Assembly (NCBI RefSeq): GCF_900455735.1
Contig: NZ_UAUI01000001.1
Span: 558,001 to 622,000 of the forward strand
Origin: Rhodococcus wratislaviensis
GTDB taxonomy: Bacteria; Actinomycetota; Actinomycetes; Mycobacteriales; Mycobacteriaceae
Direction: 5' to 3'
Length of the DNA: 64,000 nucleotides
Shown: positions 49,901 to 61,489 of the stretch, one piece after another
Layout of the letters: the number at the start of each line of letters is the position of its first letter
Position numbering within the stretch: the stretch's first letter is position 1
Position numbers and translations under genes: made by a program
The notes under the pieces: generated by a model
Databases searched by the model: none
What the model was told of the DNA's origin: nothing
Seen by the model: only the letters and a program-made list of their open reading frames with translations

Positions 49901-52900
49901 GACATCGACCACACCGCCACCCAGTTCGACCTCACGCTGACGGTGAGTGAACGCGTCGATCGCGATGGTGCCGCTCGTGGTCTGACCGCCGCGCTCACTT
50001 ACGCACAGGACCTGTTCGACGAGGACACCGTCCGCGGATTCGCAGAACAGTTCACCCGACTCCTCGAGGCAGTGGTCGCCGATCCGGACAGCCCGGTCGG
50101 CGACCTCGACCTCCTCGACGCCGACGAACGACGGAACCTGCTCGACCGCACCGGCGGCCCTGAACACCCGGCAACGACACTGCCACAACTGCTCGCCACC
50201 GCCGCAGCACACGACCGCACCGCACCAGCGGTGACATACGGAGACCACCACCTGTCCTACGAACAACTCGACACCGCCTCCTCCCAGCTGGCACGAATCC
50301 TGATCGCCGAAGGCATCGGCACCGAAGACACCGTCGCCATCGCACTCCCCCGCTCCCCCGACGCGATCCTCGCAGTCTGGGCAACCACCAAAACCGGTGC
50401 CGCGTTCCTCCCCATCGACCCGAACTACCCGAAAGACCGCATCACCCACATGCTCTCGGACTCCCGAGCCGCACTCGGATTGACCACCACCCAACACACC
50501 ACCACCCTGCCCGGACCACTGCCGTGGCTCCTCATCGACACCCCCGACTTCGAAACCCGCTGCAACACCATGGATTCAGGACCGATCACCGACACCGACC
50601 GACTCCGACCCCTGCACACCACCAACACCGCCTACCTGCTCTACACCTCCGGCTCCACCGGCACCCCCAAAGGCGTCGCCGTCACCCACCAAGGGCTCGC
50701 CAACCTCGCCGCCGAACAACGCGAACGATTCACCATCACCCCCGACTCCCGCACCCTGGCCGTGGCCTCACCGAGCTTCGACGCCTCGGTCTTCGAACTG
50801 CTCCTCGCCGCCGGATCCGGCGCCACCATGGTCATCGCCCCACCCACCGTCTTCGGCGGCGACGAACTCACCCACCTCCTCCACACCACCCACGTCACCC
50901 ACGCCGTGATCACACCGGCCGCACTCGCCACGATGGACCCCACCCACCTCCACACCCTGCACACCGTCCTCTCCGCCGGCGAGGCCTGCACCCCCGACCT
51001 GCTCACCCGCTGGGCCACACCCACCGACACCTCCCACACCCCCCGCCGCTTCTTCAACGGCTACGGCCCCACCGAAACCACCGTGATGAGCAACTGCAGC
51101 GGAGCACTGCCACCCGGCGGCCCGATCACCATCGGCGGCCCGATCCGCGGCACCCACGCCTACGTCCTCGACGACCGACTCCGCCCCGTCCCCATCGGCG
51201 TCACCGCAGAACTGCACCTGGCCGGAATCCAACTCGCCCGCGGATACCACAGCCGACCCGCACTGACCGCCGAACGCTTTATCGCCAACCCCTACGGCCC
51301 ACCCGGCCAACGCATGTACCGCACCGGCGACCTCGTCCGCTGGCACCCCGACGGCACCCTCGAATACCTCGGCCGCCGCGACCTCCAAGTCAAAATCCGC
51401 GGCCACCGCATCGAACTCGGCGAAATCGAAGCCACCCTGACGGCGGATCCCGACGTAACCCAGGCTGTCGCCGCGGTGCACCACGATCCCCGCACCGGGG
51501 ACCGGCTCGTCGGCTACGTCGTCTCACGTGACGGCGCCCACCTCGACCCGGATCGTGTCCGCGCGATGGTCGCGGACCGCCTCCCCGACTACATGGTGCC
51601 CTCGCCGATAACCGTGCTGGATCGGTTGCCGTTGACGGCCAGTGGGAAGGTGGATCGGCGGGCGTTGCCGGCACCGGTATTGCCGGTGCCACAGTACCGG
51701 GCGCCGATGACGGCGGCAGAGGGGGTCGTTGCCGGGGTGTTCGCCGACGTCCTCGGCGTCGATCGCGTCGGGGTCGACGAGTCGTTCTTCGCTCTCGGTG
51801 GCGACAGCATCGTCGCGATTCAGTTGGTCTCACGCGCGAAAGCCCGGGGCGTGGTGTTCTCCTCACGCGATGTATTCGAGCGCAGGACTGTTGGCGGCTT
51901 GGCTGAAGTCGCGCAGCGTCCCGAGGACTCCGGCCCGCCGGTGGTGCTCGAGGAGTTGCCGGGCGGCGGTATCGGGTGGATGCCGCTGACCCCGGTCGCG
52001 CGGGCGCTGATCGAGCGCGGTGGCGGCTTCGGTCGATTCTCGCAACACATGGTGGTGGAGTTGCCGCCCGGAATTGACCGCGGTGGGTTGGTGGCGACGG
52101 CCGCGGCCGTGCTCGCGCACCACGACATGTTCCGCTCGCGACTGGTCGGCGACGAGCGCGGCTGGGGTCTGGAAGTCGGTGGGTCGGATGCCGTCGATGT
52201 GGACGGCCTTGTTCGTCGGGTGGAGGTCACCGCCGATCTCGACGAGGAAGCCGCGGCGGCGTTGGCGTCGGCGCAACTGGATGCGGCGTTGGGGCGGTTG
52301 GCGCCGACGACGGGCGTGATGGTGCAGTTCGTGTGGCTCGATTTCCGGTCGGGATGCAGCACCGCCCAACGGCCGGGCTGGTTGCTGATCGCCGCGCACC
52401 ACCTGGTGATCGACGGGGTGTCGTGGCGGATCATCCTGCCGGACCTGGCCTCCGCATGGGCGCAGGTGACCGCTGGGCACACCCCGGTGTTGGATCCCGT
52501 CGGAACGTCGATGCGCCGGTGGGCGCACGCGTTGGTCGAGGAGGCGTCGACCCCGGCGCGGCTGGCGGAGTTGCCGATGTGGCAGACGCTGTTGCAGGCG
52601 CCCGACCCGGTATTGGGCCTCCGCCCGTTCAACGCGGCAATCGATGTGGGATCCACCCTCGACCGGGTCGAGGTGCGCATACCGGCGCCGGTGACGGCGT
52701 CACTGCTGACGACCGTGCCGACACTGTTCCACGGCGGCGTCGAGGACGGACTGCTGGCGGCATTGGCGTTGGCCGTCTGCCGGTGGCGGCGCGCGCGGCA
52801 GGTCTTCGAATCCTCGACACTGATCCAACTCGAGGGACACGGCCGCCAGGAGCAGATTGCCGCGGGAGCGGATCTGTCTCGGACGGTGGGATGGTTCACC

Positions 52901-55900
52901 ACCGTGTTTCCGGTGCGTCTGGATATCGGGGCCGCTGACCTCGACGAGGCCTTCGCCGGGGGCGCCGCGGCCGGCCTGGCGGTCAAGTCGATCAAGGAGC
53001 AGCTCAGATCTTTACCGGACAGGGGTATCGGCTTCGGGCTGCTGCGCCACCTGAATCGGGACACAGCCGAGCAGTTACGGTCGCTGCCGGTCGGCCAGAT
53101 CAGCTTCAACTACCTCGGCCGGGTGCCCGGCGGTGGTGTGCCGAACGAGATGCCGGGGGCGCAGTGGTCACCGTGTCGCCGTCTCGGCGACATCGCCGCT
53201 CCGGGAGATGCCGACCTGCCGGCGAACGGCGTCGTCGACATCAATGCGATCGTCACCGACGACGGCGAGGGTCCGGTACTGGGCGCCACGTTCACATTCC
53301 CGACGGGTGCAATCGCGCGGACCGATGTGCAGGACTTGACGGAACAATGGTGTGCGGCGCTCGCCGCGCTCGCCACCCATGCGCAGACCCCCGACGCCGG
53401 CGGGCTGACACCGTCGGATCTACCGTTGATCACCGCACGTCAATCGGACATCGACCGCTGGGAAGCGGCGTATCCGGCCGTCACGGACGTGTGGCCCCTG
53501 ACGCCGCTGCAGTCGGGTCTGCTGTTCCACGCGCTGTTGGCCGCCTCATCGGTCGACGTGTACTCGATGCAGGTCGTATTCACCCTCACCGGCCGGGTGG
53601 ACACCACCCGGCTGCATGCGGCAGCACAGGCGGTACTGGATCGGCACCCGAACCTGCGGGTGGCGTTCGTCGAGGCAGCCGACGGCATACCCGTCCAGCT
53701 GGTACTCGACAAGGTGCCGGTGCCATGGTCCGAGGTCGATCTACGCCAAGTCGACGACACCACTCGCCCGGACACGTTGACGCGACTGCTGGCCGACGAT
53801 CAAGCCACCCACTTCGACCTGACCGCACCGCCGTTGATCCGATTCACACTGGTCACGGTCGCCGAGGACCGATACGAGCTGGTCGTCGCCAACCACCACA
53901 TCCTGCTCGACGGCTGGTCCATGCCACTACTGATGACGGACATGCTCGCACTCTATGCCGCCGGCGACGAGCCGTCGGCGTTGCCTCCCGCCCGCCCGTA
54001 TCGCAATTATCTCGAATGGCGCACCGAACAAGACGAGGCAGCGTCGCGGCAGGCCTGGGCGGCGGCGCTCGAGGGTGTCGAGGGCCCGACCCTGCTCGCC
54101 CCCGCCGACCCGGGCCGAGAGATCTCCTCCCGGGCCGGTGACGTAACCGCCGATCTCGGCGAGCACAAAACACGTGCCCTGTCCGAGTTGGCCGCCCGAC
54201 TCGATGTCACCGTCAACACGGTGATGCAGGCGGCCTGGGGAATTCTGCTGATGCGGATGACCGGCCGCGACGACACCGTCTTCGGCAGCACCGTGTCAGG
54301 ACGGCCACCCCAGCTCGCAGGCGTGGAATCGATGATCGGACTATTCATCAACACGGTGCCGGTCAGGGTGCGGGCGGACCCCGACGAGTCGATCACCCAA
54401 CTGCTGACGCGGATGCACCGTGAACAAACCGACCTGCTCGACCACCACTACCTCGGGCTCACCGACATCCAGCAATCCGCCGGCACAACCGACGCCCTCT
54501 TCGACACCCTGACGGTGTTCGAATCGTATCCCGTCGAACACGCCGCACTCACCGAACAAGCCGCCGCACTCGACGGCATCACCCTCACCGGTATCACCGC
54601 CAACGACAACACCCACTACCCCCTCGCCCTGAAAATCACCGCCGACACCCAAATCCGACTAACCCTGACCTACCTCCACGACCTGTTCGACGAACCATAC
54701 GTCCAATCCCTGCTCAACCGATACCTACGCGCCCTCGAAGCCATCATCGCCGATCCCGACAGCCCAGTCGGCGACATCGACCTCCTCGACCCCACCGAAA
54801 AACAGCTGATCCTCGAGGACTGGAACCACACCGATCATGCGACAACCACCGACACACTGGTGTCGATGTTCGGTGCGCAGGTGGCGCGCACACCCGACGC
54901 GCCCGCGGTGGTGGACGGAAACCGAACACTGTCCTACGCCGAGTTCGATGTACGCGTCAACCGTCTCGCCCGACACCTGATCACCCAGAGTGTGGGCCCG
55001 GAAACCATCGTGGCACTACGGATGCGCCGCTCCCTCGACTTCATCGTCGGCGTCTACGCGACCCTCACCGCCGGTGCAGCGTATCTGCCCATCGACCCCG
55101 ACCACCCAGCCGAGCGCACACACTTCATTCTCGCAGTGGCACAACCAACCTGCATTCTGACCACCACCCACGACGACCAAGACGACCTGCCCGACCCGGT
55201 ACCGGTCCTCCACATCGACACCATGGATCTGTCACCGATGTCCGCGGCGCCGGTGACCGACGCGGACCGCCTCGCACCACTTCGCCCGCAGAACATGGCG
55301 TACGTGATGTTCACCTCGGGATCGACCGGCCGGCCGAAGGGGGTGACCGTGGCGCACAGCGCAATCGTCAACGAGGTGCAGTGGGTTGCGTTAGATTACG
55401 GCTTCGGTGACCGTCTCCTGCAGAGCAACGCGGTGACCTTCGACGCGTCGACCCCCGATCTCTTCGCACCGCTGCAGGTCGGGGGCTGCGTGGTCTTGGC
55501 AGGGCCCGACGGCCAACGCGACCCCGACTACCTCGCCGAACTCATCCGCACCCAAGCGATTACCCACATGTCCTCGGTGCCGACGGTACTGACCGCCCTG
55601 ATGGCCAGCCGATCACCCGACGTCCTCCGCGGCGTGCGGGTGATCTACCTCGGCGGTGAAACACTGTCCGGGCACACGGTCGCGCGGTTGGCGGAGTTCG
55701 GTCCGGCAACGGTGTGGAACCAGTACGGGCCCACCGAAACCACCGTCAGCGTCATCTGCCACCGCTGCACCCAGCACGAACAGAGAGTGGTACCCATCGG
55801 CACACCCCAGATCAACTGCCACGCCTACGTGCTGGATCATCGCTTGCATCCGGTACCGGTGGCGGTGGTGGGCGAGTTGTATGTGTCCGGGGTCCAGCTG

Positions 55901-58900
55901 GCCCGCGGATACCACAGCCGGCCCGCACTGACCGCCGAACGGTTCGTCGCCAACCCCTACGGCCCACCCGGCCAACGCATGTACCGCACCGGCGACCTCG
56001 TCCGCTGGCACCCCGACGGCACCCTCGAATACCTCGGCCGCCGCGACCTCCAAGTCAAAATCCGCGGCCACCGCATCGAACTCGGCGAAATCGAAGCCAC
56101 CCTGACGGCGGATCCCGACGTAACCCAGGCTGTCGCCGCGGTGCACCACGATCCCCACACCGGGGACCGGCTCGTCGGCTACGTCGTCTCACGTGACGGC
56201 GCCCACCTCGACCCGGATCGTGTCCGCGCGATGGTCGCGGACCGCCTCCCCGACTACATGGTGCCCTCGCCGATAACCGTGCTGGATCGGTTGCCGTTGA
56301 CGGCCAGTGGGAAGGTGGATCGGCGGGCGTTGCCGGCACCGGTATTGCCGGTGCCACAGTACCGGGCGCCGATGACGGCGGAGGAGGGGGTCGTTGCCGG
56401 GGTGTTCGCCGACGTCCTCGGCCGCGAGCGGGTCGGACTCGACGACGACTTCTTCACCCTGGGCGGCAACTCGCTGCTTGCGACGCAGGTGGTGTCGCGG
56501 CTGGGTGTGGCGATGGATGCGCGGGTACCGATGCGGGTGCTGTTCGAGGCGTCGTCGGTGCAGGCACTGTCGACGTGGCTCGCCTCCCGGGCCGCTGCGG
56601 ACGCACACACACCGCTGCTGCCCCGGCCCCGACCCGAACACATCCCGCTATCGTATGCACAGCAACGCATCTGGTTCCTCAACCGGTTCGACCCACACTC
56701 ACCGGTCTACACCATCCCATTCGCCGTGCGCCTCTCGGGAACAATCGACACCGCCGCACTGCTGGCAGCGATCGCCGACCTCGTCAACCGGCACGAGACC
56801 CTCCGGACGATCTACCCCGAATCCGAGGCCGGCCCGCACCAAGTGATCGTCCCACCAGCCGAGGTCAGTGGCGGATTCGCCACCGCCGCGGTGACCGAGA
56901 ACGAGCTCGCCGCACGACTGCTGTCGATGGCCTCCACCGAGTTCGACGTCACCACATCGGTGCCGGTACGGGCCGCCCTGTTCGAGACAGCCGACAACGA
57001 ACACGTGCTCGCCGTGGTGCTGCACCACATCTGCGCCGACGGCTCCTCGATCGCCCCGCTGGCCCGGGACCTCATGGCCGCCTACACGGCCCGAACCGGC
57101 GGACACACGCCATCGTGGCCACCACTGGCGGTGCAGTACGCCGACTACACCCTATGGCAACGCGAACTACTCGGCTCCGACGACGACCCCAACTCGGTGC
57201 TCGCGCAACAGCTGACCTACTGGCGTTCCACACTCGACGGTCTACCCGAACAGCTCGAACTGCCCGGGAACCGAACGCCGCCCGCCGTCACCCACCGTGG
57301 ACGAACACACACGTTCACCATCGACGCACGCACCCACCGCGCGGCAGCCGAACTCGCACGACAACACACCGCGACCGTGTTCATGGTGGTGCACACCGCG
57401 TTCGCGATATTCCTGGCCCGGATGTCGGGCACCACTGACATCATCATCGGCACCCCCGTCGCCGGCCGCGGCGACCCGGCACTCGACGATCTGGTCGGCA
57501 TGTTCGTCAACACCCTCGCACTGCGAACCCCGGTCGACGGCGCCAGCAGCTTCACCCAACTGCTCACGACGGTGCGAGAAACCGACCTGGCCGCATTCGA
57601 GCACGCCGACGTGCCGTTCGAACGGGTGGTCCAGGCCCTCAACCCGGCACGATCGACCACCCGACACCCACTGTTCCAGGTGATGCTCGTCTTCCAGAAC
57701 CAAGAACCCCCGAAGCTCGAACTGGCGGGACTGACCGCCCACATCGAGGACATCGACCACACCGCCACCCAGTTCGACCTCACGCTGGTGGTGAGTGAAC
57801 GCGTCGATCGCGATGGTGCCGCTCGAGGATTGACCGCCGCGCTCACTTACGCACAGGACCTGTTCGACGAGGACACCGTCCACGGATTCGCAGACCGGTT
57901 CACCCGACTCCTCGAGGCAGCGGTGGCCGATCCCGATCGCCCGGTCGGCGACATCGACCTCCTCGACCCCACCGAAAAACAGCTGATCCTCGAGGACTGG
58001 AACCACACCGATCATGCGACAACCACCGACACACTGGTGTCGATGTTCGTAGCGCAGGTGGCGCGCACACCCGACGCGCCCGCGGTGGTGGACGGAAACC
58101 GAACACTGTCCTACGCCGAGTTCGATGCCCGCGTCAACCGTCTCGCCCGACACCTGATCACCCAGAGTGTGGGCCCGGAAACCATCGTGGCACTACGGAT
58201 GCGCCGCTCCCTCGACTTCATCGTCGGCGTCTACGCGACCCTCACCGCCGGTGCAGCGTATCTGCCCATCGACCCCGACCACCCAGCCGAGCGCACACAC
58301 TTCATTCTCGCAGTGGCACAACCAACCTGCATTCTGACCACCACCCACGACGACCAAGACGACCTGCCCGACCCGGTACCGGTCCTCCACATCGACACCA
58401 TCGATCTGTCACCGATGTCCGCGGCGCCGGTGACCGACGCGGACCGCCTCGCACCACTACGCCCGCAGAACACGGCGTACGTGATGTTCACCTCGGGATC
58501 GACCGGCCGGCCGAAGGGGGTGACCGTGGCGCACAGCGCGATCGTCAACGAGGCTCAGTGGGTGGTCGAGGCGTTCGATCACCGTGCCGGTGATCGTCTT
58601 CTGCAGAGCAACGCGGTGACCTTCGACGCGTCGACCCCCGATCTCTTCGCACCGCTGCAGGTCGGGGGCTGCGTGGTCTTGGCAGGGCCCGACGGCCAAC
58701 GCGACCCCGACTACCTCGCCGAACTCATCCGGGCACAGAAGGTCACTCACGTGGCGTCGGTGCCGACGGTACTGACCGCCCTGATGGCCAGCCGATCACC
58801 CGACGTCCTCCGCGGCGTGCGGGTGGTCTACCTCGGCGGTGAAACGCTGTCCGGGCAGACGGTCGCACGGTTGGCGGAGTTCGGTCCGGCAACGGTATGG

Positions 58901-60613
58901 AACCAGTACGGGCCCACCGAAACCACCGTCAGCGTCATCTGCCACCGCTGCACCCAGCACGAAGAGTCGGTGGTGCCCATCGGCACACCCCAGATCAACT
59001 GCCACGCCTACGTGCTGGACCACCGCTTGCATCCAGTACCGGTGGCAGTGGTGGGCGAGTTGTATGTGTCCGGGGTACAGCTGGCCCGCGGATACCACAG
59101 CCGGCCCGCACTGACCGCCGAACGGTTTATCGCCAACCCCTACGGCCCACCCGGCGAACGCATGTACCGCACCGGCGACCTCGTCCGCTGGCACCCCGAC
59201 GGCACCCTCGAATACCTCGGCCGCCGCGACCTCCAAGTCAAAATCCGCGGCCACCGCATCGAACTCGGCGAAATCGAAGCCACCCTCACCACCCACCCCG
59301 ACATCACCCACGCCGCAGTGACAGTCCACCACGACCACCACACCGGCGACCGACTCGTCGGCTACGTCGTCCCCCGCGACCACACCCCCCTCGACCCCAC
59401 CACAATCCACACCTTCGCCGCCGACCACCTCCCCGACTACATGGTGCCCACCCCCATCACCATCCTCGACGCACTACCCCTGACCACCAACGGCAAGATC
59501 GACCGCCGCGCACTACCCGCACCAGCGCCGTTGAAGCGACAGTTCCGGCCGCCGGCCACCCCCACCGAACAGACCATCGCCGACGTCTTCGCCGACGTCC
59601 TCAGCATCGACCGAGTCGGACTCGACGACGACTTCTTCACCCTCGGCGGCAACTCGCTGCTCGCCATCCAGGTCAGTGCGCGGCTGCGCGAGGCTCTCGA
59701 CGTCGAGATGCAAGTGACATGGCTCTTCACTGGAGCCACGGTGGAAGCGATCGCCAGTAGAGTCGAGGCGGTCTCCGACGGGTCTACACTTATTGTGCCG
59801 ACCGGACCTTCGGCATTCGACGTCCTGTTCCCGATCGCATCAGTTGGGGATTCCGACCCGATCTTTTGCATACACCCGGCTAGCGGATTGGCCTGGTGCT
59901 ACGCAGGTTTGGGTCGATACACCGAACCGAGACGGCGAATCTACGGGCTGCAATCCCCCGAACTCGTCGAAGACGACCCGCATCCCCGTTCGATCGAACA
60001 GTTGGCGGAGCACTACGTCCGGGAGATCCAGGCCGTGCAACCAGATGGGCCATATCACCTGCTCGGCTGGTCCTTGGGCGGAGTTATTGCCCACGCCGTA
60101 GCCACACGATTTCGCCTTCTCGGGAAGGAGGTCTCGATGCTGGCGATGCTGGACAGCTTTTTCCGCGAAGCGGATTCGACTGCAAACCAGGAATTCACTG
60201 TTGAAGACATCCTGGTCGAGCTAGCCGATCTGTTTGGATTCGGTGCCGAAGACTTCGATGCCGCGGGGGAAACCATGTCGGCTGAACAAGCGACCGAATT
60301 GATTCATTTGCGAACCGGGTCATTCGAGTTTCTCCAGCCATCACACGTGAAGCGGATCGTCGAATCCTTCAATGACGCGCCCCGGTTGGTCGCCGACTAC
60401 CACCCCGCCGTGTTCGACGGAGACATGGTTTTCTTCGCCGCCGCAGCTGACGATATGACTCGGGAGGTTGCCGAAAGTTGCTGGCAACCATACATAACTG
60501 GTTCAATCGACTACTATCCCATCGATGCCACCCATATTCGTATGACCACGCCACGAGCTTTGGCGGACATTGCACGAGTTCTCAACACCTACCTCGTCGA
60601 CGCTGCCGGTTAG
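40913..60613 (+). CDS. five-module non-ribosomal peptide synthetase (C-A-T-E, C-A-T, C-A-T-E, C-A-T, C-A-T-TE)
   Basis: 6,566 residues from GTG 40913 (GGAG seven bases upstream), starting within the end of the PabAB-like gene. Order by residue: C1 25-430 (starter-like, EntF-like wording, HHIALDG at 153-159); A1 470-970; T1 near 1010 (GGDSI); E1 1060-1530 ([15 protein letters not shown]); C2 1573-2000 (D-accepting, HHILLDG); A2 2026-2530; T2 (GGNSL); C3 2627-3060 (HHICADG); A3 3088-3590; T3 (GGDSI); E3 3676-4150; C4 4190-4615; A4 4636-5150; T4 (GGNSL); C5 5246-5675; A5 5690-6206; T5 (GGNSL); TE 6296-6560 with S6387 in GWSLGG. All condensation and carrier active residues are present. A1-A3 give the specificity string D-A-F-T-L-A-G-V-M; A4 gives D-A-P-S-Y-G-Q-V-S; A5 the same with Ala for Ser. 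The first looks hydrophobic or aromatic-like; the second I cannot assign. Expected product: an acyl- or aryl-capped pentapeptide with D residues 1 and 3, released by TE as acid or ring. Repeats of up to 4.7 kb make the assembled module count something to confirm. Confidence 0.95.
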   Translation: MDAVPPLVPGVEKRSGTCLPSEACRLSAAQKGIWFAQQLAGELPITIAQSVEVFGELDIDLLETTSRVAAREFGSGFLRLVDHDGELYQLIDDTSDSGIRRVDLRAEDDPNLAAQRWMRREFSTPIDLLHGALAVSAILRVGDRHYHWYSRIHHIALDGYGAMNLVQRIAELYTAAVAGVEAPPLRVLDLAQIVEIDAAYRNSDRFDADRRYWVERTKGLPEPASLAGRSAPVEAHPRVTSAALSHDVATMLDSVVAKHNSSAAPVLVAALAGFLCGMTGRSDIVLSLPVSARTTAPLRRSGGMVANVVPLQLEVGADVTIGTLIKSAQLELTGALRRQRYRREDICRDLGRDISRNRSFGPTLNIMPVDREIRLGPHLGRLHVLTSGLVDDLFVNIYPSVGGTTTHIDFQANPSLYDDDVLKRHHHRLLSFLERFLSADAGSRVGDIDLLDADERRNLLDRTGGPEHPATTLPQLLATAAAHDRTAPAVTYGDHHLSYEQLDTASSQLARILIAEGIGTEDTVAIALPRSPDAILAVWATTKTGAAFLPIDPNYPKDRITHMLSDSRAALGLTTTQHTTTLPGPLPWLLIDTPDFETRCNTMDSGPITDTDRLRPLHTTNTAYLLYTSGSTGTPKGVAVTHQGLANLAAEQRERFTITPDSRTLAVASPSFDASVFELLLAAGSGATMVIAPPTVFGGDELTHLLHTTHVTHAVITPAALATMDPTHLHTLHTVLSAGEACTPDLLTRWATPTDTSHTPRRFFNGYGPTETTVMSNCSGALPPGGPITIGGPIRGTHAYVLDDRLRPVPIGVTAELHLAGIQLARGYHSRPALTAERFIANPYGPPGQRMYRTGDLVRWHPDGTLEYLGRRDLQVKIRGHRIELGEIEATLTADPDVTQAVAAVHHDPRTGDRLVGYVVSRDGAHLDPDRVRAMVADRLPDYMVPSPITVLDRLPLTASGKVDRRALPAPVLPVPQYRAPMTAAEGVVAGVFADVLGVDRVGVDESFFALGGDSIVAIQLVSRAKARGVVFSSRDVFERRTVGGLAEVAQRPEDSGPPVVLEELPGGGIGWMPLTPVARALIERGGGFGRFSQHMVVELPPGIDRGGLVATAAAVLAHHDMFRSRLVGDERGWGLEVGGSDAVDVDGLVRRVEVTADLDEEAAAALASAQLDAALGRLAPTTGVMVQFVWLDFRSGCSTAQRPGWLLIAAHHLVIDGVSWRIILPDLASAWAQVTAGHTPVLDPVGTSMRRWAHALVEEASTPARLAELPMWQTLLQAPDPVLGLRPFNAAIDVGSTLDRVEVRIPAPVTASLLTTVPTLFHGGVEDGLLAALALAVCRWRRARQVFESSTLIQLEGHGRQEQIAAGADLSRTVGWFTTVFPVRLDIGAADLDEAFAGGAAAGLAVKSIKEQLRSLPDRGIGFGLLRHLNRDTAEQLRSLPVGQISFNYLGRVPGGGVPNEMPGAQWSPCRRLGDIAAPGDADLPANGVVDINAIVTDDGEGPVLGATFTFPTGAIARTDVQDLTEQWCAALAALATHAQTPDAGGLTPSDLPLITARQSDIDRWEAAYPAVTDVWPLTPLQSGLLFHALLAASSVDVYSMQVVFTLTGRVDTTRLHAAAQAVLNRHPNLRVAFVEAADGIPVQLVLDKLPVPWSEVDLRQIDDTTRPDTLTRLLADDQATHFDLTAPPLIRFTLVTVAEDRYELVVANHHILLDGWSMPLLMTDMLALYAAGDEPSALPPARPYRNYLEWRTEQDEAASRQAWAAALEGVEGPTLLAPADPGREISSRAGDVTADLGEHKTRALSELAARLDVTVNTVMQAAWGILLMRMTGRDDTVFGSTVSGRPPQLAGVESMIGLFINTVPVRVRADPDESITQLLTRMHREQTDLLDHHYLGLTDIQQSAGTTDALFDTLTVFESYPVEHAALTEQAAALDGITLTGISANDNTHYPLALKITADTQIRLTLTYLHDLFDEPYVQALLNRYLRALEAIIADPDSPVGDLDLLDPDEKRHLLDRTGGPEHPATTLPQLLATAAAHDRTAPAVTYGDHHLSYEQLDTASSQLARILIAEGIGTEDTVAIALPRSPDAILAVWATTKTGAAFLPIDPNYPKNRITHMLSDSRAALGLTTTQHTTTLPGPLPWLLIDTPDFETRCNTMDSGPITDTDRLRPLHTTNTAYLLYTSGSTGTPKGVAVTHQGLANLAAEQRERFTITPDSRTLAVASPSFDASVFELLLAAGSGATMVIAPPTVFGGDELTHLLHTTHVTHAVITPAALATMDPTHLHTLHTVLSAGEACTPDLLTRWATPTDTSHTPRRFFNGYGPTETTVMSNCSGALPPGGPITIGGPIRGTHAYVLDDRLRPVPTGVTAELHLAGIQLARGYHSRPALTAERFIANPYGPPGQRMYRTGDLVRWHPDGTLEYLGRRDLQVKIRGHRIELGEIEATLTTHPDITHAAVTVHKGPVTEQLVAYVVPTPGAHVDPTTIHTFAADHLPDYMVPTHITILDALPLTTNGKIDRRALPAPVLPTPRFRPPATAVEGVVAGVFADVLGRERVGLDDDFFTLGGNSLLATQVVSRLGVAMDARVPMRVLFEASSVQALSTWLASRATADARTPLLPRPRPEHIPLSYAQQRIWFLNRFDPHSPVYTIPFAVRLSGTMDTAALLAAIADLVDRHETLRTIYPESEAGPHQVIVPPAEVSGGFATAAVTENELAARLLSMASTEFDVTTSVPVRAALFETADNEHVLAVVLHHICADGSSIAPLARDLMAAYTARTGGHTPSWPPLAVQYADYTLWQRELLGSDDDPNSVLAQQLTYWRSTLDGLPEQLELPGNRTPPAVTHRGRTHTFTIDARTHRAAAELARQHTATVFMVVHTAFALFLARMSGTTDIIIGTPVAGRGDPALDDLVGMFVNTLALRTPVDGASSFTQLLTTVRETDLAAFEHADVPFERVVQALNPARSTTRHPLFQVMLVFQNQEPPKLELAGLTAHIEDIDHTATQFDLTLTVSERVDRDGAARGLTAALTYAQDLFDEDTVRGFAEQFTRLLEAVVADPDSPVGDLDLLDADERRNLLDRTGGPEHPATTLPQLLATAAAHDRTAPAVTYGDHHLSYEQLDTASSQLARILIAEGIGTEDTVAIALPRSPDAILAVWATTKTGAAFLPIDPNYPKDRITHMLSDSRAALGLTTTQHTTTLPGPLPWLLIDTPDFETRCNTMDSGPITDTDRLRPLHTTNTAYLLYTSGSTGTPKGVAVTHQGLANLAAEQRERFTITPDSRTLAVASPSFDASVFELLLAAGSGATMVIAPPTVFGGDELTHLLHTTHVTHAVITPAALATMDPTHLHTLHTVLSAGEACTPDLLTRWATPTDTSHTPRRFFNGYGPTETTVMSNCSGALPPGGPITIGGPIRGTHAYVLDDRLRPVPIGVTAELHLAGIQLARGYHSRPALTAERFIANPYGPPGQRMYRTGDLVRWHPDGTLEYLGRRDLQVKIRGHRIELGEIEATLTADPDVTQAVAAVHHDPRTGDRLVGYVVSRDGAHLDPDRVRAMVADRLPDYMVPSPITVLDRLPLTASGKVDRRALPAPVLPVPQYRAPMTAAEGVVAGVFADVLGVDRVGVDESFFALGGDSIVAIQLVSRAKARGVVFSSRDVFERRTVGGLAEVAQRPEDSGPPVVLEELPGGGIGWMPLTPVARALIERGGGFGRFSQHMVVELPPGIDRGGLVATAAAVLAHHDMFRSRLVGDERGWGLEVGGSDAVDVDGLVRRVEVTADLDEEAAAALASAQLDAALGRLAPTTGVMVQFVWLDFRSGCSTAQRPGWLLIAAHHLVIDGVSWRIILPDLASAWAQVTAGHTPVLDPVGTSMRRWAHALVEEASTPARLAELPMWQTLLQAPDPVLGLRPFNAAIDVGSTLDRVEVRIPAPVTASLLTTVPTLFHGGVEDGLLAALALAVCRWRRARQVFESSTLIQLEGHGRQEQIAAGADLSRTVGWFTTVFPVRLDIGAADLDEAFAGGAAAGLAVKSIKEQLRSLPDRGIGFGLLRHLNRDTAEQLRSLPVGQISFNYLGRVPGGGVPNEMPGAQWSPCRRLGDIAAPGDADLPANGVVDINAIVTDDGEGPVLGATFTFPTGAIARTDVQDLTEQWCAALAALATHAQTPDAGGLTPSDLPLITARQSDIDRWEAAYPAVTDVWPLTPLQSGLLFHALLAASSVDVYSMQVVFTLTGRVDTTRLHAAAQAVLDRHPNLRVAFVEAADGIPVQLVLDKVPVPWSEVDLRQVDDTTRPDTLTRLLADDQATHFDLTAPPLIRFTLVTVAEDRYELVVANHHILLDGWSMPLLMTDMLALYAAGDEPSALPPARPYRNYLEWRTEQDEAASRQAWAAALEGVEGPTLLAPADPGREISSRAGDVTADLGEHKTRALSELAARLDVTVNTVMQAAWGILLMRMTGRDDTVFGSTVSGRPPQLAGVESMIGLFINTVPVRVRADPDESITQLLTRMHREQTDLLDHHYLGLTDIQQSAGTTDALFDTLTVFESYPVEHAALTEQAAALDGITLTGITANDNTHYPLALKITADTQIRLTLTYLHDLFDEPYVQSLLNRYLRALEAIIADPDSPVGDIDLLDPTEKQLILEDWNHTDHATTTDTLVSMFGAQVARTPDAPAVVDGNRTLSYAEFDVRVNRLARHLITQSVGPETIVALRMRRSLDFIVGVYATLTAGAAYLPIDPDHPAERTHFILAVAQPTCILTTTHDDQDDLPDPVPVLHIDTMDLSPMSAAPVTDADRLAPLRPQNMAYVMFTSGSTGRPKGVTVAHSAIVNEVQWVALDYGFGDRLLQSNAVTFDASTPDLFAPLQVGGCVVLAGPDGQRDPDYLAELIRTQAITHMSSVPTVLTALMASRSPDVLRGVRVIYLGGETLSGHTVARLAEFGPATVWNQYGPTETTVSVICHRCTQHEQRVVPIGTPQINCHAYVLDHRLHPVPVAVVGELYVSGVQLARGYHSRPALTAERFVANPYGPPGQRMYRTGDLVRWHPDGTLEYLGRRDLQVKIRGHRIELGEIEATLTADPDVTQAVAAVHHDPHTGDRLVGYVVSRDGAHLDPDRVRAMVADRLPDYMVPSPITVLDRLPLTASGKVDRRALPAPVLPVPQYRAPMTAEEGVVAGVFADVLGRERVGLDDDFFTLGGNSLLATQVVSRLGVAMDARVPMRVLFEASSVQALSTWLASRAAADAHTPLLPRPRPEHIPLSYAQQRIWFLNRFDPHSPVYTIPFAVRLSGTIDTAALLAAIADLVNRHETLRTIYPESEAGPHQVIVPPAEVSGGFATAAVTENELAARLLSMASTEFDVTTSVPVRAALFETADNEHVLAVVLHHICADGSSIAPLARDLMAAYTARTGGHTPSWPPLAVQYADYTLWQRELLGSDDDPNSVLAQQLTYWRSTLDGLPEQLELPGNRTPPAVTHRGRTHTFTIDARTHRAAAELARQHTATVFMVVHTAFAIFLARMSGTTDIIIGTPVAGRGDPALDDLVGMFVNTLALRTPVDGASSFTQLLTTVRETDLAAFEHADVPFERVVQALNPARSTTRHPLFQVMLVFQNQEPPKLELAGLTAHIEDIDHTATQFDLTLVVSERVDRDGAARGLTAALTYAQDLFDEDTVHGFADRFTRLLEAAVADPDRPVGDIDLLDPTEKQLILEDWNHTDHATTTDTLVSMFVAQVARTPDAPAVVDGNRTLSYAEFDARVNRLARHLITQSVGPETIVALRMRRSLDFIVGVYATLTAGAAYLPIDPDHPAERTHFILAVAQPTCILTTTHDDQDDLPDPVPVLHIDTIDLSPMSAAPVTDADRLAPLRPQNTAYVMFTSGSTGRPKGVTVAHSAIVNEAQWVVEAFDHRAGDRLLQSNAVTFDASTPDLFAPLQVGGCVVLAGPDGQRDPDYLAELIRAQKVTHVASVPTVLTALMASRSPDVLRGVRVVYLGGETLSGQTVARLAEFGPATVWNQYGPTETTVSVICHRCTQHEESVVPIGTPQINCHAYVLDHRLHPVPVAVVGELYVSGVQLARGYHSRPALTAERFIANPYGPPGERMYRTGDLVRWHPDGTLEYLGRRDLQVKIRGHRIELGEIEATLTTHPDITHAAVTVHHDHHTGDRLVGYVVPRDHTPLDPTTIHTFAADHLPDYMVPTPITILDALPLTTNGKIDRRALPAPAPLKRQFRPPATPTEQTIADVFADVLSIDRVGLDDDFFTLGGNSLLAIQVSARLREALDVEMQVTWLFTGATVEAIASRVEAVSDGSTLIVPTGPSAFDVLFPIASVGDSDPIFCIHPASGLAWCYAGLGRYTEPRRRIYGLQSPELVEDDPHPRSIEQLAEHYVREIQAVQPDGPYHLLGWSLGGVIAHAVATRFRLLGKEVSMLAMLDSFFREADSTANQEFTVEDILVELADLFGFGAEDFDAAGETMSAEQATELIHLRTGSFEFLQPSHVKRIVESFNDAPRLVADYHPAVFDGDMVFFAAAADDMTREVAESCWQPYITGSIDYYPIDATHIRMTTPRALADIARVLNTYLVDAAG
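42246..46939 (+). repeat. large NRPS repeat, copy 1 (A1-T1-E1-C2)
   Basis: Nearly identical to 50097-54790 at an offset of 7,851 bp. By eye, stretches of hundreds of bases match exactly with only scattered changes (for example Asn to Asp and Leu to Val in C2/C4). This is the first half of the duplicated two-module block. Confidence 0.95.
46969..48258 (+). repeat. third copy of the type-I adenylation core (A2)
   Basis: Matches A1 (42298-43587) at an offset of 4,671 bp with only single-residue changes (Asp to Asn, Ile to Thr). It breaks the two-module periodicity, because the equivalent place in the second block carries a type-II core. Confidence 0.93.
48536..50080 (+). repeat. NRPS repeat, T2-C3 copy
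   Basis: Matches 56384-57930 (T4-C5) at an offset of 7,848 bp, almost the same period as the large repeat. It forms the second half of the same duplicated block. Confidence 0.93.
50097..54790 (+). repeat. large NRPS repeat, copy 2 (A3-T3-E3-C4)
   Basis: Second copy of 42246-46939. The match stops where A4 begins, because A4 has a different core from A2. Confidence 0.95.
54776..55905 (+). repeat. type-II adenylation core, A4 copy (partner in A5 at 57953-59082)
   Basis: A4 and A5 cores match at an offset of about 3,177 bp, except for two short patches around 55370-55410 and 55545-55575 (A5: 58548-58592 and 58727-58755). The second patch covers a predicted specificity residue. Confidence 0.9.
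56384..57930 (+). repeat. NRPS repeat, T4-C5 copy
   Basis: Partner of 48536-50080. Differences are isolated (Thr/Ala, Asp/Asn, Leu/Ile), and both copies code for a complete condensation domain. Confidence 0.93.
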
Positions 60614-60795
60614 TTGCGGTTCGACATCGGTGAGCGCCGCTCTGCCGGGTTGGTTAGCACGCCCATCAGGAGCGGGAGGTGATCGGGCGCCAGGATCAGG
60701 AAATCCACCACTATCTCGTACAAGAGCGACTGCGTAGATCTCAGCGAGCATTTGAAACCGTCAGGTTCGGGCGCGCCGCCTGATCATGGTCGCGA

Positions 60796-61023
60796 TCATC
60801 GCGATGTCAACCATCGCTTTGCCAACGAAGCCACCGTAGGTGGAGTTGGCGGTGGCACCGTTGTTGCCATGAGACCGTCGACGTCGGAGGCCGGGAGGCC
60901 AGCCTCTGCTAACGCGTTGTCCAGTGCCCAGGCTCCGAGCTGTTCAGCCGATCTTCCTGACAGTCTTCCGAATGTCGTTGCGCCGACCCCAACAACAGCA
61001 GCAGCTCGATTGAGCGAATGCAT
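60796..61023 (-). pseudogene. thiolase-family (lipid-transfer/SCP-x type) N-terminal remnant
   Basis: From ATG 61023: NRAAAVVGVGATTFGRLSGR then LGAWALDNALAEAGLPASDV-DGLM. This is the start of a thiolase-like protein of the acetyl-CoA acetyltransferase/SCP-x group. After about 50 residues the match ends and the frame stops at 60796; more than 300 residues are missing. Confidence 0.75.
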
Positions 61024-61234
61024 AACCCTTCCTGTTCCGTTTCGTAACCCCGGTCTCGAGGTCGCTTCGAGGTTCCTTGCCATAGATGTCCATGTTGTCG
61101 GGTTGGTGCCGTCGGGCTTGTTGGTCGCCTGACTAACGCGCACCCGAGCGTGACGGCTCACCGTAATCTGTCCGCGGTGATGCCGGTACCTTCACTGCAA
61201 AGGTGATGACGGCAGCGGCCAGACCATAGTGGAA

Positions 61235-61489
61235 TCAGCGTCCCGAATTACGTCCGGACCTCCCGGAGGTGGCCAAATCCCGGCTTCGTGCTTGGTGAAC
61301 CGTAGTGAACGTCTCCACAGTCCCGGAAGGGGGCAGTTCGATCGGTTGGACGTCGGTGGAATAGCAGACCGGGCAGAAATCTCTGGTCGGGAAGGAGGAA
61401 TGCCCGGACTCACATTGTGTGCCGACCAATGTGAATGGCTCCGTGGTGAACAAGTCCGGCATCAGCGCTGCGCCATTGCTCGACGACAT
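61235..61489 (-). pseudogene. OB-fold/Zn-ribbon acyl-CoA-associated protein remnant (DUF35 type)
   Basis: From ATG 61489 or 61462: PFTLVGTQCESGHSSFPTRD-FCPVCYSTDVQPIEL and TVETFTTVHQA. This is the rubredoxin-like zinc ribbon and the first strand of the OB domain that partner thiolases. One Cys of the four is replaced by His (CESGHSSF). After HQA the frame moves and soon stops, so the OB domain is lost. It lies directly upstream of the thiolase fragment, the usual pairing. Confidence 0.8.

Noticed and set aside
42300..51500. Long open frames opposite and beside the NRPS coding His/Arg/Pro-rich proteins
   Set aside because: They recur with each A-domain copy and are out-of-frame shadows of the repeated NRPS sequence.
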